Shown here one piece after another: positions 46,902 to 58,590 of a DNA stretch of 64,000 nt (position 1 is its first letter; each line of letters opens with the position of its first letter). The notes beneath the pieces are model-generated. The model saw nothing but the letters and a program-made list of their open reading frames with translations. It searched no databases and was not told the DNA's origin. The DNA is taken from the NCBI GenBank assembly GCA_963995525.1, contig OZ023208.1:27327565-27391564 (forward strand), in the 5' to 3' direction. The stretch comes from Escarpia spicata. Lineage: Eukaryota; Annelida; Polychaeta; Sabellida; Siboglinidae. The position numbers and the translations under genes were made by a program.

Positions 46902-47879
46902 GCGTCTTTGCGATTCACTTATGAAAAGCTAACAGGCGCTTTTAAACCACACCCAGCGCGCCTGTGATTGGACGCTAGGGCAAGGAGCGTTTGACACATG
47001 TGTCATGCGCGATTCATTTACTTTTTCGCAGGGAGACGTCAAGGCTTGTTATATATTAGCAAGGGGCTATACGTACACAGACTAAGTTTACGAACAGGTA
47101 GGCAGGGCTATACGTACACAAACTAATTTTACGTACAGGTAGGCAGGGCCCTACGTATACGTACGTTCATCCAGATTATATCATTTAGCGTTACTTTTGA
47201 ATTTATATAATACAATTCTAGAACATTAAAAAAAAAAAAAACTAATTAATTTTACTTTAATCGAGCTAGCATATTATTCTCATTATAATAATGTAATCGC
47301 TGTCTTCGAGTTTTACAATGAATATTTGCGATGGGACGAGTGTAAACTTATTAGAATGTTGTTCATTTGGAAGAAATATGTGTTTTGGCAATTTGTAGAT
47401 CATCGATTACATTATTATATTGAGAATAATATGCTAGCTCGATTAAAGTCAAATTAATTAGTTATAAGTTTTGTGCATGCTCTATGATTTTATTATATAA
47501 ATTCAAAAGTAAGTGCTGTTCTATACTGCACCTATTTGCTTCGTGTTTACAATGTGTTAAGATAACTGTATGACAACATTTACAGTTTATGGATTTCGCG
47601 ACTGTCCTAATCAGTATCAGTCTAAATTGAACGCTAAATTATATAATCTGGATGAACGTACGTATACGTAGGGCCCTGCCTATCTGTTCGTAAAATTAGT
47701 CTGTGTACGTATAGCCCCTTGCTAACATAAAACAAGCCCTAACGTCTCCCCGCGAAAAACAAAATGAAACGCGCGTGACACATGTGTCAAACGCTCCTTG
47801 CCCTACCCATCAATCACGAGAGCGCTGGGCGTGGCTTAAAAGCGCCTGTTTGCTTGTCATAAGTGAATCGCAAAGACGC
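46902..47879. mobile_element. Mutator-like foldback element, copy 2 (0.98 kb)
   Basis: Same ends as copy 1 (GCGTCTTTGCGATTCACTT), flanked by AACCGGTAA (46,893-46,901) and AACCAGTAA (47,880-47,888), a 9-bp target duplication with one mismatch. Arms of over 400 bp are inverted copies. The left arm carries two of the 40-bp subterminal units and the right arm only one. It lacks most of the copy-1 centre, including the 36.4-36.8 kb hairpin. Confidence 0.9.
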
Positions 47880-48026
47880 AACCAGTAAAAGTCAAATCAA
47901 AACAATTATATACCAAGAATAGTCACTTGGCGATACGCCATTTAAAAATTGGATGGTGGCGCCATCTACTGGACTGAGTCTACAGCGCAGCAAATATGAC
48001 CGCCGAACCAGGACGGCGTCCTTGTG

Positions 48027-48106
48027 ATGGCTCATGTTTGGGTGCAACAACCGTTCATCGAAAACACCAAAAAACACTTCTTTTCATTTCCGAAAAACCC
48101 AACAAG
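48027..48106 (+). pseudogene. THAP zinc-finger first-exon remnant
   Basis: From 48,040 one frame reads GCNNRSSKTPKNTSFHF, the second Cys and following loop of a THAP (C2CH) DNA-binding domain; the expected FPKNP continues in the next frame (FSFPKNPTR). An ATG at 48,027 lies in a frame one base off, so at least one indel separates start and domain. The segment ends at a strong donor (AACAAG/GTAAGG, 48,106/48,107), as in THAP genes, which often split early. THAP domains occur in host regulators and in P-element and Kolobok transposases; the rest is not in view. Confidence 0.6.
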
Positions 48107-48109
48107 GTA

Positions 48110-48720
48110 AGGAAAATAGGTATAATTATTGTAACGGTACCGGTTCATTTGTTTGGGCCGCTAACTAAATTGACACTGGTGTCGTGTAATCATAATAATA
48201 ATAAATTTTACTGAGTTCCCATCTACATACTGATTTGAATAAGCTGTTTAAATAAAATTGGAACCAATATTTGTTTAAAAGTGTCAGCATTCGAAATCAA
48301 TAATAACATTTATTTGATCGACTGAATGCAAACAAACGGTTAGAAACGTTGTTTTAGACAATGAAATGTCGGTGACACGAATTAACGCACCACGTCCACG
48401 GGCACGGACGCCGCCGGATTTTGTATGTGTTAAAAAATCTTCACTATGCGGCTAGAATACTAAATGGAACACACAGCATGTATAAATATCATCAGATAAT
48501 CAGATAACTTTCCAGTGACGATTACAACGATATAGTTACGTACAAGTCAGTCCCCAAAATAATAAATTTGTGCGTTTGTTTACATCGATGTGGTGCATTC
48601 TGCTACCACCTATCGTATTAGTTAATAAACCATTTCTGAGAGGTCTGTGAGGCTATTTGTTTATAAATAGTATAAAAAAGTAGTCGGTGTCTGACATGTA
48701 TCATGTTCTATTGAAGTAAT
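48110..48720. other. No further exon seen
   Basis: AT-rich sequence after the THAP-like donor. I could not find the second half of a THAP domain (the W...C..HF motifs) in the next 600 bp. Confidence 0.35.
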
Positions 48721-48728
48721 AGCATATT

Positions 48729-48753
48729 TAATATATATATATATATATATATA

Positions 48754-48784
<31 letters not shown>
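48729..48784. repeat. Two AT microsatellites around TTTAA
   Basis: (AT)n, TTTAAT, (AT)n; the whole is self-complementary and could extrude as a cruciform. Confidence 0.97.
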
Positions 48785-48789
<5 letters not shown>

Positions 48790-48790
<1 letters not shown>

Positions 48791-49590
48791 GTTGTAAATG
48801 TAATATAAACCATAAATGCCTTGATCAGTTGTAGCATCATTCGTTTCATTGTGTGACAACACGCAATACATTAAATACCACAGTTACACCTCTCAAGTAT
48901 CACAATTATTACGAATTTATGTGTGACATAACGTATTATAGAATTTCACACTGCTCTCTTGAGTAACAGAGGCAGGGTTATGAAAATTATTTTCACAAGA
49001 TTTGCATGTAGAATCAAAACAGTTATCATTATATGATACACGATGGCATTTTTATTTCAGATATTGTTCGCCATTTCATGCAGTGACACTGATCTTACGC
49101 TGATCTGTGTCTGACAGTTAACTATGAAGAAACCAAGCCACAGAGTCGTCTGAATATGACACCCATCACTTGCCTGCATACGTGCACATTTAATGTGGCT
49201 GATTACATACCTGATGTCTACATTGAACAGGTCCACTCTACATGACACGAACATTACTTATAGACATCATGTAGAAGAATACAACGTTATTTTACAAGAT
49301 ACTGAAATTTGAACCTTGCTGCACATATGTTGCAGCCTTCTGGCATTAAATTATGAGACTATCAGCTTCCAATATTACAAAAAGACTTTATTATGAGCAG
49401 AGCAGACTTCATCATGGCTTGATTCCTGTGGGCCAACGCTTTTGTTGCATTTGGATTCAGCGATGGAATACTTTGAACAATTTATCAACAGAACATAGCA
49501 TTATGAAGCAGTGACAATTGATTACTTGTCTGTACAGAACCTGCAGCAGTCATCCAACCTGTCATGACACAGTCACACATAGACACAGTG
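48790..49590. other. No gene seen
   Basis: Nothing recognisable except, perhaps, the 5' margin of the following LINE fragment. Confidence 0.4.
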
Positions 49591-49639
49591 AACTGGCACG
49601 CACGCACGCACATACATATCAATCAATCAATTCAGGTCG

Positions 49640-50275
49640 ATTCATTCAGGTACCTTGGCGTTGTGTTGGATAATAAGTTGTCCTTCACAGAGCACGTTAC
49701 AGCCGTGCAAAAGAAGTTTCAGCAGCGACTGCACGTTTTTCGCAGGTTGCGCGCTTTCAACGTTGACCCAAAACATCTTCTCCTTCGCTACCGCAGCGTA
49801 ATTGAGCCTCTCTTAACTTACTGCAGTATTTGATATTACCTGCTCTTTCGGTGAGCAACCGAAACAGGCTTATAAAAATCTCACATACTGCCGTCAAGAT
49901 CATTGGTTTACCTACTTCAGTGCTGTCTGAAATGATTGACCGTGCAACTTTACGAAAAGCTGGTGTTGTCGCTGCTGACTCGGACCACTCTTACTTTGGT
50001 ATTCTTCCATCTGGTAGGAGGTATCGGTGCTTGAAATGCAAGAAAGTTCGGTACAACAAATGCTTTGTGCTTACAGCAATCAGAATGTCGAATCAGTGAT
50101 ATTAATAACTGTGCTCGGCTTGGATTAGATTTATACTTTACATATGTATACATGCACATCTATCATGTATGTCTTTCACTTTATATTTTTATGAGATTTA
50201 TAAGATCATGAGCTGTAAGACAAATATCCTTCCTAGGACAATAAAGTGAATTGGTTGATTGATTGATTGATATTA
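49640..50275 (+). pseudogene. Rex/Babar-like LINE 3' fragment with TTGA tail
   Basis: Reads FRYLGVVLDNKLSFTEHV, KKFQQRLHVFRRLRAFNVD and RYRSVIEPLLTYCS (49,640-49,828), then in another frame LSVSNRNRLIKISHTAVKIIGL and DRATLRKAG to 50,099. The YLGVxxDxKLSFxxHV...RLxxxRxLR...L..FY.S.IE..L.Y pattern is that of the C-terminal RT/thumb region of Rex1/Babar-type LINEs. It ends with AATAAA (50,240) followed by a (TTGA)n tail (50,252-50,272), marking the 3' terminus of a 5'-truncated insertion. Confidence 0.8.
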
Positions 50276-50400
50276 ACATTATAATGTGCTCGCATAGGTA
50301 AATGATTGTTTCAGCGCACGTCTTTCTTGTGGTTATTAAAGAAGCCCTGAAAGTTTGGCGTCTGTGATGCAAACCGCCTAGAAGGGAAACGATAATATAA

Positions 50401-50690
50401 ACACATGCATACATACATACATACATACAAACATACATATATACATACATACATACATACATACAAACATACATACATTCATGCATGCATACGTACGCAC
50501 ATGCGCACGTAGGCACGTACGTACGTACGTACATACATGTTACGTACATACATACATACATACATACATACATACATACATACATACATACATACATACA
50601 TACATACACACATACACACATATATACATACATACATACATACATACATACATACATACATACATACATACATACATACATACATACATA
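50401..50690 (+). repeat. CATA tetranucleotide array with a CGTA core
   Basis: CATA units on both sides of a core (50,480-50,540) where they become CGTA/CGCA; the core ACGTACGTACGTACGTAC is self-complementary. Confidence 0.97.
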
Positions 50691-50699
50691 CGAGGGTTG

Positions 50700-51060
50700 A
50701 TCGTAATTATTTAGTGTCTACAATTAGAAGCGAATATAGCCACGCTACTGTTATCGAAATACAGATCCGTTGATGCATTACTGTCGGACATTCATGTTTC
50801 TCTCTTCTAATGAAATCGTATTCATGTTTTTCCCAGCAGGATAATAAATTTGAGAAACAAAGATCCCGTCCGGATATAGTTTTAGACCGTGTGATTAAAG
50901 AAGAAAAGAAAAACGGGACATCCCTGCACAAACCGGAATCTTGACATATGATCGGATTACCTCAGATGACTGTTTGCCTTTATTCAGTGTTTAATATACT
51001 GCTGCGCAGTCGAGCTTTGACGAAGACGAAAACTCTAGAGTCTAGAAAGAAAATCTTTAT
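50700..51060. other. No gene seen
   Basis: Unique-looking sequence; no recognisable frame. Confidence 0.4.
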
Positions 51061-51069
51061 TTTAAACAT

Positions 51070-51480
51070 ATTTCTACCTCATCTCCCTTTCCCACTAAGC
51101 CACATCTCTCCCCTCTTTCTATGTCCCCGCTCTCTCACTCTCCTTCTTCCTCTCTCTCCCTCCCTCCATCACTCGCTCCCTCCCTACCTTTTTTCATCTC
51201 TCTCTGTCTCTCTCTGTCTCTCTCTGTCTCTTTCTGTCTCCTTCTCACTCTCCTCTCTCCCTTCACCACCACCCTTCTCTCCGTATGCGTGCAGGTACGC
51301 GTTTATGTGCAAGAGCATCTCCTAACTACCAAGTAATTTCTACAGCTCCTGTGACTCTCTTGAACATGTCGGCTCTGGTGACGTGAACATAAACAAGGGA
51401 ACTAATAACGGTTAATCACACGTTGAGGTCACGGTGACATCCGGTGTCCAGGAAGAAAGCACAGGCGGCGTTGAATACTA
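51070..51480 (-). repeat. Inverted copy of the module at 52,285-52,900
   Basis: Read on the minus strand: CCGGATGTCACCGTGACCTC, then TTAGTTCC...GTTCA, then GGAGATGCTC and GTACGC, then a purine-rich tract. This is the order seen at 52,310-52,500 (+) and at 31,320-31,500 (+). The CT-rich run at 51,070-51,260 is the complement of the GA-rich minisatellite. Confidence 0.75.
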
Positions 51481-51707
51481 GTATTGCTATATGTTTCGCA
51501 GCTGACAAAACGCTTCAGCGATGGGTCCTGCTTCGTCGCCATCTTTCGCCAGTCTATCTGTCTATCGATTTATCTGTATATTTGTTTTCTGTTTGTCTTT
51601 TTATCTTTTTTTTTTTTCGGTCTTTCTGTATTTTCCTTTTTTCTCTTTCTCTCTTTCTCCTTTCTCCTTTCTTCCCTTCTCCCTTACTGTCCTTCTTTTC
51701 ATGCAAT

Positions 51708-51710
<3 letters not shown>

Positions 51711-51767
<57 letters not shown>

Positions 51768-51820
51768 TATGTGTGTGCGTGTATGTATGCGTGCGTGCGT
51801 GCGTGCGTGCATGCGTGCAT
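51711..51820 (+). repeat. AT run followed by GTGT/GTGC units
   Basis: (AT)n at 51,711-51,764, then TATGTGTGTGCG and about seven GTGC/GTGCAT units. Confidence 0.97.
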
Positions 51821-52489
51821 GATGTCGCTAGTTCACTGATTTGTCATACACACATGAAACGACAGGAAAATTTACAATTCTTAACTTATAAAATTCTGGG
51901 ATTAAAATGTTAAAATCACAACTGGTTTAACGAGTTCGCAGTCCACAGACAATAGGAACCAATAAATTATTCCGGTAGTCCCAAACGATTAGCACTCATT
52001 GTTGGCCGACCTCGTCTAAAGTAGGTGCATGAATGCAGGCGCGTACCGTCTTGATGCGTGTCGTATTACACGTGTGTGCGCACGACTATATTCTGTGTGT
52101 TTCTATAATTTCCTCTTCGGGTGCTTTTGATTACAGGACTGCGGCATTGCTGAGATGGTTTCGAGTAATGACTAGGCGAATAGGCTTAGTAAGTAATTTC
52201 ACGTTTCTGAACCCTATAAATGGAGTCCGTGTAGTTTGGCATTAATGCGACTACTATTATAGGTGTAGTTGACACGAGATGCATCGGCAGGTGTCTTCTT
52301 CCTGCAGACCGGATGTCATCGTGACCTCGACCCGTCATTATACGTATTAGTTGGTGTGTTCATGCTCGCGTCGCTGGAGACGACAAGACGAGCAGGAGAG
52401 CCGCAGAAGATGTAGACAAAGTATACACTAGGTAGGAGATGCTCATGGACACGTACGCATGACCATAGGCTTATATGTAAATAGAGAGA

Positions 52490-53205
52490 GAGTGATGGAA
52501 AGATAGAGAGGGGAGGGAGAAAACAGAGATAGAGAATCATACATAGGCTTATATGTAAAGAGAGAGAGATAGGGGGGTTGGAGGGAGGGAGGGAGGCAGG
52601 AAGGGAGTTGGAGGGAGGGAGATATTGAGGCAGGAAGGGAGGGAGGAAGGGAGGAAGGGAGCGATGGAAGGAGGGAGTGAGGGAGAGTGGGAGAGTGGGA
52701 GAGTGGGAGAGTGGGAGAGTGGGAGAGTGGGAGAGTGGGAGAGTGGGAGAGTGGGAGAGTGGGAGAGTGGGAGAGTGGGAGAATGGGAGAGTGGGAGAGC
52801 GGAGAGAGGGGGTAGAGGGAGAGAGAGGGAGAGAGAAGGAGAGACAGAGAGAGGTGGAGAGAGAAAGAGAGGGAGGGGGAGAGAAAGAGAACAGAGGAGA
52901 GAGAGAGAGTGAGAGAGACACGCAGACAGAGAGACAGAGAAACAGACAAATAGAAATGCATATATGCATACATACATACATACATACATACACACGGGCA
53001 CACGGGCACACGGGCACACGGGCACACGGGCACACGGGCACACGGGCACACGGGCACACGGGCACACGGGCACACGGGCACACGGGCACACGGGCACACG
53101 GGCACACGGGCACACGGGCACACGGGCACACGGGCAGACACGCAGACACGCAGACACGCAGACACACAGACACACAAACAAATAGACAGGCAGACAGACA
53201 AACAG
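52490..53205 (+). repeat. Purine-rich and 8-bp-unit minisatellites
   Basis: Degenerate GGGA (52,490-52,675), GTGGGAGA in about 15 copies (52,675-52,800), GA-rich DNA to 52,960, CATA units, then CACGGGCA in about 17 copies (52,993-53,133) and AGACACGC/AGACACAC to 53,205. Two unrelated arrays share the 8-bp period. Confidence 0.95.
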
Positions 53206-53454
53206 GGACGAAATGTGAAAGGTGTGTATATGTGCGCTTACTATATCAATATCTTAGTTTTATTTATTTCTACATGAGATTGATAGACATAAGTAAAATA
53301 ATTGAGTTAAGCGTATTTCTTTAGGCGTCGGATATGTTAAATATTTCATTTCCAGAAAGCATTTTCAAGCAAAGCTGTTCCTTTAAAACGAGCAAATATG
53401 TCATCTTAGATTATAATCTACACAATAGATGTATTTATTAGTCACCCTACGGCT

Positions 53455-53757
53455 TATATATAAAGAGAGAGAGAGGGGTTGGAGGGAGGGAGGCAGGAAG
53501 GGAGTTGGAGGGAGGGAGAGATTGAGGCAGGAATGGAGGGAGGAAGGGAGGAAGGGAGGAAGGGAGGAAGGGAGGAAGGGAGGAAGGGAGCGATGGAAGG
53601 AGGGAGTGAGGGAGAGTAGGAGAGTGGGAGAATGGGAGAGTGGGAGAGCGGAGAGAGGGGGTAGAGGGAGAGAGAGGGAGAGAGAAAGAGAGACAGAGAG
53701 AGGTGGATAGAGAAAGAGAGGGAGGGGGGAGAGAGAGAGAACAGAGGAGAGAGATTT
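53455..53757 (+). repeat. Second copy of the purine-rich block
   Basis: Repeats 52,547-52,900 (TTATATRTAAAGAGAGAGAG ... GGTTGGAGGGAGG ... AGGCAGGAA ... GAACAGAGGAGAGAGA). It is inserted at TTTATTAGTCACCCTACGGCT, which flanks it on both sides (about 53,432-53,452 and 53,758-53,778) but occurs once in the left copy (32,336-32,359). Confidence 0.9.
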
Positions 53758-54639
53758 ATTTATTAGTCACCCTACGGCTTTTCGCGCAGGTTTCCTGTAT
53801 AGTTATTTATGAGCATATCTGTTGTTATTAGTTGACATTTTGTCTTAAATATCAAAGACTGTTAAATAAGTCATTGGTTGTATTTCAAAATAGACCTTTA
53901 CACGCATATTATTCTATCACGAAAGGATGGGCTTTTAGGAGAATGATTTTCTCCTTGCCGTACTTCGAGTAACTCCTCTGTTGCTAGGTCATATTTACTG
54001 TCACATTGAATCAACGATTCGTTACGCCTTCATCAATCAGATTTGCCTCGCCTGACGTGCGCCGCGCTTTGATCACGAGGCAGGTATTTTCCGAGAGAAT
54101 TGTTCGCGAGAGTTGCTTCCGAAACACCAAACAACACGGCTCTGATGATGGATTCGCAACCACACCAAACACAAACACCGTCCTTCAAGGATATGCTCAG
54201 TGGTTCTCGTCGTAAATGAAATTATTAACTGAGCAATTGTTGACGTTTAGTACTACGTACCGCTGGGTTTATATGCAATCAACAAAAATGCGTGGTCGGT
54301 CATCACACTCTAACCTACATTGTTATTTAGCTGGGAATTTTGTGTATATGATTATTCATGTATTGTTGAATGGAATCGAATACAACAGATCGTTAAAATA
54401 CTAAATTGCAGGCTAATATGTACATCGGAGAGTCCATCCGTCTAGAACTGTAATTAATTATTAATTTAATAAATTTTCCAGAGGCGCTATAAGCAACGCA
54501 GGCAATGTTTCGCTTTGCAAGCCATATTCTTACCAATTCGGAACACTGAACATTATAGAACCCCTGGCATTATAAAGTTGTTTTTCTAAGAGACTGCCCT
54601 TGCAGATCCCACATCAGGTTCAACGAAATGGTGGGAGAA

Positions 54640-55945
54640 GATGAAAGATGAGATGGTGGCAGCGGGCAAAGACGTTCTGTGATTCCAGAAATCTCCGAAG
54701 GAGTCTTGGATCAGTGATCACAGGCACAGGAGGCAGAGAACGCAGCTGCCCGAAATTACATGAGACAGGTCTATCGCATTGCCAAGAAAATCACTGGCAG
54801 CACAAAGGCAAGGTCTGGACCAATCTTAGCCAAAGATGGATCTCTACTATCGAAAGGATAGGACAAACTAGAGAGATGGGCAGAACACTTTAGAGAGATT
54901 CTCAATAGACCTGCACCTGACACACCAGCACAGACTGGCAACCCTCAGACCGTGCTCCTAATAAACACAGGGAAGTTCTCGGAGGATGAAGTGAGGAAGG
55001 CCATTGCGACTCTCAAAACAAACAAGTCACCTGGCATGGACGGAATCACAACTGACGTGCCCAAAGCGGGTGGTGAAACAATTGTGCAATGGATGTGCGG
55101 ACTATGCAACCAGATCTAGGGCTCGGGCATCGTTCCTGAAGACTGGACAGATGGTGCTGTTGTCTGCGTCCCAACGAAAAGAAACCTAATTGAATGTGGC
55201 TACTGGAGAGGGGTGATACTGCTGTCAATACCAGGAAAAATGTACTGCCAGATGATACTGAACCGAATGCGAGATGTGGTAGATGGCGATCTGCGTGAGG
55301 AACAAGCAGGCTTTAGGCCCAAACGCTTTTGTGCAGAGCAGATATTCCCACTCAGACGCATTATTGAGAAATGTTAAGAGTACCCTTCGCAACCAGTTTC
55401 ACAGACTTCATCAAAGCTGTTGACAGCATCCACAGACCCTCCATGTGGAAAATATTAACCACGTATGGAATACCACATAAGATTGTATCAGCAATCGAGA
55501 AGATATATAAAAACTCGAGATGTTGTATAAAACAGAAGATGGCTACAACGACTGGTTCCATGTGATGACTGGTTTCACCCAAGTCTGCATTCTTTCCCCC
55601 TTCGCTATCGACAGGGTCATGAGGCTAGCAACCACATAAAATGAAGGGATTGTGTGGATTAAAGAGGCGCGTTTATCAGATATGTATTTAGCTAATGACA
55701 TTGCTGCCCTCTCAGACAACACCCAGGGCCTATAACGTCTAATGGCTCGGGACTTGTCATCAGTGAAAAGAAGACAAAAAACATGCTGACAGGGGAGCAC
55801 CAACCACCCACAGATGTTTTGATCAACCAGAAAAAAGTAGAAACAGTCGAAAACTTCACCTACCTTGGCAGCTCCACCAACAACCAAAGACTCATCCATC
55901 ATGACCTAAACAGCTGAGTGGGGAAAGCGTTAGCAGCAAACAACA
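54640..55945 (+). pseudogene. RTE-like LINE remnant (right duplication copy)
   Basis: Same order of pieces as 33,180-34,740: EAENAAARN..., SKG.DKLERWAEHFREILN, KAIATLKTNKSPGMDGITT, a GIVPEDWTDGAVV-like block, LLSIPGKMYCQMILNRMRDVVDGDLREEQAGFRPKRF and FTDFIKAVDSIHRPSMW. It preserves the AEHFRE stretch that the left copy lost, and lacks the 69-bp filler of the left copy. It ends at 55,945 where the left copy continues for another 745 bp, so the right copy has a deletion removing the LINE's 3' end. Confidence 0.85.
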
Positions 55946-56544
55946 AGAACACTTTTAGAGCGCCATGGTTCCAGGTAACCCTGTTCAAAGAAGCTGACAC
56001 AAAGAGAGTTGAAAGATTCAAGATTATAAAACATAAAAACACAGCACTAAAATCCAAGAATATAACAGCATAGCACCAAAAGTCCAATAGTCCAGTGACT
56101 CAACCACAATACCTGGCAATGTCCCCCTAAAACGAATACTTTACATTTTTGATTAGTCTATGTCTTCTAGTAACAAAATCAACTGGATGTGGACTTCACA
56201 CCCGCTTGCCTGTTTTCAAAAAAATCCAAGATGGCTGACAATGTGGCCGCCGAAATGCTAGAAATGGCATCATTTCTGGACGAATTGTCTTAGGAATGTG
56301 ATCTCAGAAAAAAATCCAACTTGGCTACCAAAATGACTGCCAAAATGCTACAAATTCTATAAATCCTTTAAAATGTTATACTTCCTGATCCAAAACGTTT
56401 TGCTCTCCGGCAAGAATATGTTTTTTCTTCTGGGAAGCGAAGGTCACCATGCGCTTGGAGAGACTGCCGTAAAATCCCCGTTGCGAGATGCCCTAAAACT
56501 ACAAGTTGCTCCTTGCCGATTTCATTTCAGTGATAATATTGTGA

Positions 56545-56890
56545 CCTTGTAACCTTTTTTGCTGCGACCCAAATTCCGGTCGCGAGACTTGCTAAGCCAC
56601 CCATGTCTTCAAACAGTTAACTTGATATAAAAAAAAATAGACATAACATAAGTTATAAATTAATGAGAACATTTGTTAACGCTGCTTACTGAACATATGT
56701 AAAAAAACAAATCAACACCGTTCTGTGGTTTATCGACGTAGAAAGAGGACATCCCGTGCATATTTTTCAGTGGTGCCTAGTCTTCAGTTTTGGCGGTATA
56801 ACATACCCTTTTTCCTCATTTTTGGGATAGGCCTAATATCATGGCCTACCGCGACCCAGGGATCGCGACCTATGGGTTAAGAACCGCTGC
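56545..56890. mobile_element. hAT MITE, right copy (right end intact)
   Basis: See 39,254-39,660. The right end GGTTAAGAACCGCTG preceded by CGCGACC closes the element; the left terminal CAGCGGTTCTT has been lost next to TTGTAACC. Confidence 0.75.
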
Positions 56891-56965
56891 TGTAGAGTCA
56901 GAGATCACACAATTTGACCTACCAATGATCTAGCTATGGCGTTATCAAGATTCTGGGACCACAAA

Positions 56966-57144
56966 TGACCTTGACCTTTGCCTTGGCATGTGACTTTGAC
57001 CTTCAGGTGTACAAATGGGGTCTTAGATTCGTCACCACCATCAATCCTCAAGAAAGAGGCTTTAATTTGCTTTGCAGCATTTAACGCTCAAATTCTAAAA
57101 CATTTAAAGTTTTTCGGAACCTCAAATTACATTGACCTTGACCT
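56966..57144 (-). promoter_or_regulatory. Cluster of AGGTCA nuclear-receptor half-sites
   Basis: Five AGGTCA hexamers on the minus strand: 56,966-56,971 and 56,972-56,977 (direct repeat, no spacer), 56,997-57,002, and 57,133-57,138 with 57,139-57,144 (again no spacer). CAAGGTCA is the extended monomer site of ERR/FTZ-F1-type receptors. There is no adjacent gene, and it may simply be a repeat-family motif. Confidence 0.35.
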
Positions 57145-57621
57145 GTTTGACATGATCTTGCTTTCTAAGCATCGCCAAACATACCCCAGTTAAATGAACA
57201 TCTTGAAAAAACATGATTTTGACACCAACATCATCACTGTATCTCATATGGTTCCATACTTAAGAGAATTGTAAGGAATATTGGCGTTCCGGCAGCCATT
57301 TTGGATTGTTATGCATAGGACTACGTTGAAACATCAACTTCGTGACAGAAACGGATTCCCTGACTCAAAAAATCTATATTTAGACTGCAAGATCACCTTC
57401 CTCGGACAATTCGGTCAGAAGTTATGCCATTTCTAGCATTTCAGCAGCCATCTTGGATTTTTTTTAAAGGCAAGCGGGTGTGAAGTCCATGCCCAGTGGA
57501 TTTTGTTACTAGATGACATAGACTAATCAAAAATGGAAAGAAATTATTTTAGGGGGACACCGCAAACTCTTGGAAAAATATGGGGTTCAGCCACCAGACT
57601 ACAATTAAATTATCATTAAGA

Positions 57622-57753
57622 AGTCAAGACCGTCACACAGTTTAAGGCCAGACTCGACGAGCACTGGAATAGCCTAGGATATGGGCACCAACAAAGGCCA
57701 ATGGCTTAAATCAGCCCATTAACCTGTAAGTGTAAGTGTAAGTGTAAGTGTAA
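57622..57753 (+). mobile_element. Very short 5'-truncated CR1-like LINE 3' end with TGTAAG tail
   Basis: About 130 bp absent from the left duplication copy (compare 40,625). Codons read TVTQFKARLDEHWNSLGYG, the usual last residues of CR1/Rex-type ORF2, followed by (TGTAAG)n. A LINE insertion younger than the duplication. Confidence 0.8.
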
Positions 57754-57909
57754 GTCCAATCCAGCAACAACATTAACCGATTGTGACAGTTCAAACGTAA
57801 TACGTTCGTTTAAACAAGATAGTTTTCAGGAGTCTTTTGAAATTGCATACAGAGTTACATTTGCGCATCTCATCTCTCTGGGCTGGTAGAAATGAAACAG
57901 GTCACGTGC

Positions 57910-58282
<373 letters not shown>

Positions 58283-58490
58283 AGTTTTCAGAAAACATTT
58301 AAAATTGCATACAGAGTCACATTTGCGCATCTTATGAGGAAGAGTTCTATTGGCGAGGAGCAGCGATTCACCATAATGGCGGCAATGTGCACTGCGTACA
58401 GTCAGAAGAGAGTCTGATGCGGATCGCAACGTTCTGCTTGGTTGGTAGAACTGAAGCAGATCACCTGCTTGCCTGACTTTCTACAATAGT

Positions 58491-58590
58491 TTGTATGTAT
58501 GTATGTATGTATGTATGTATGTATGTATGTATGTATGTATGTATGTATGTATGTATGTATGTATGTGTGTATGTATGTATGTGTGTATTT
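58491..58590 (+). repeat. TATG tetranucleotide repeat
   Basis: About 20 TATG units with two TGTG variants. The lead-in (GGTAGAACTGAAGCAGATCACCTGCTT) is a copy of that before the TG array at 57,885. Confidence 0.97.

Noticed and set aside
52316..53324. Open frames of up to 285 codons with PVCPCARV and HSPTLPLS repeats, or RAHGHTGT on the other strand
   Set aside because: They arise from 8-bp tandem arrays, where every frame is open and periodic; not genes.
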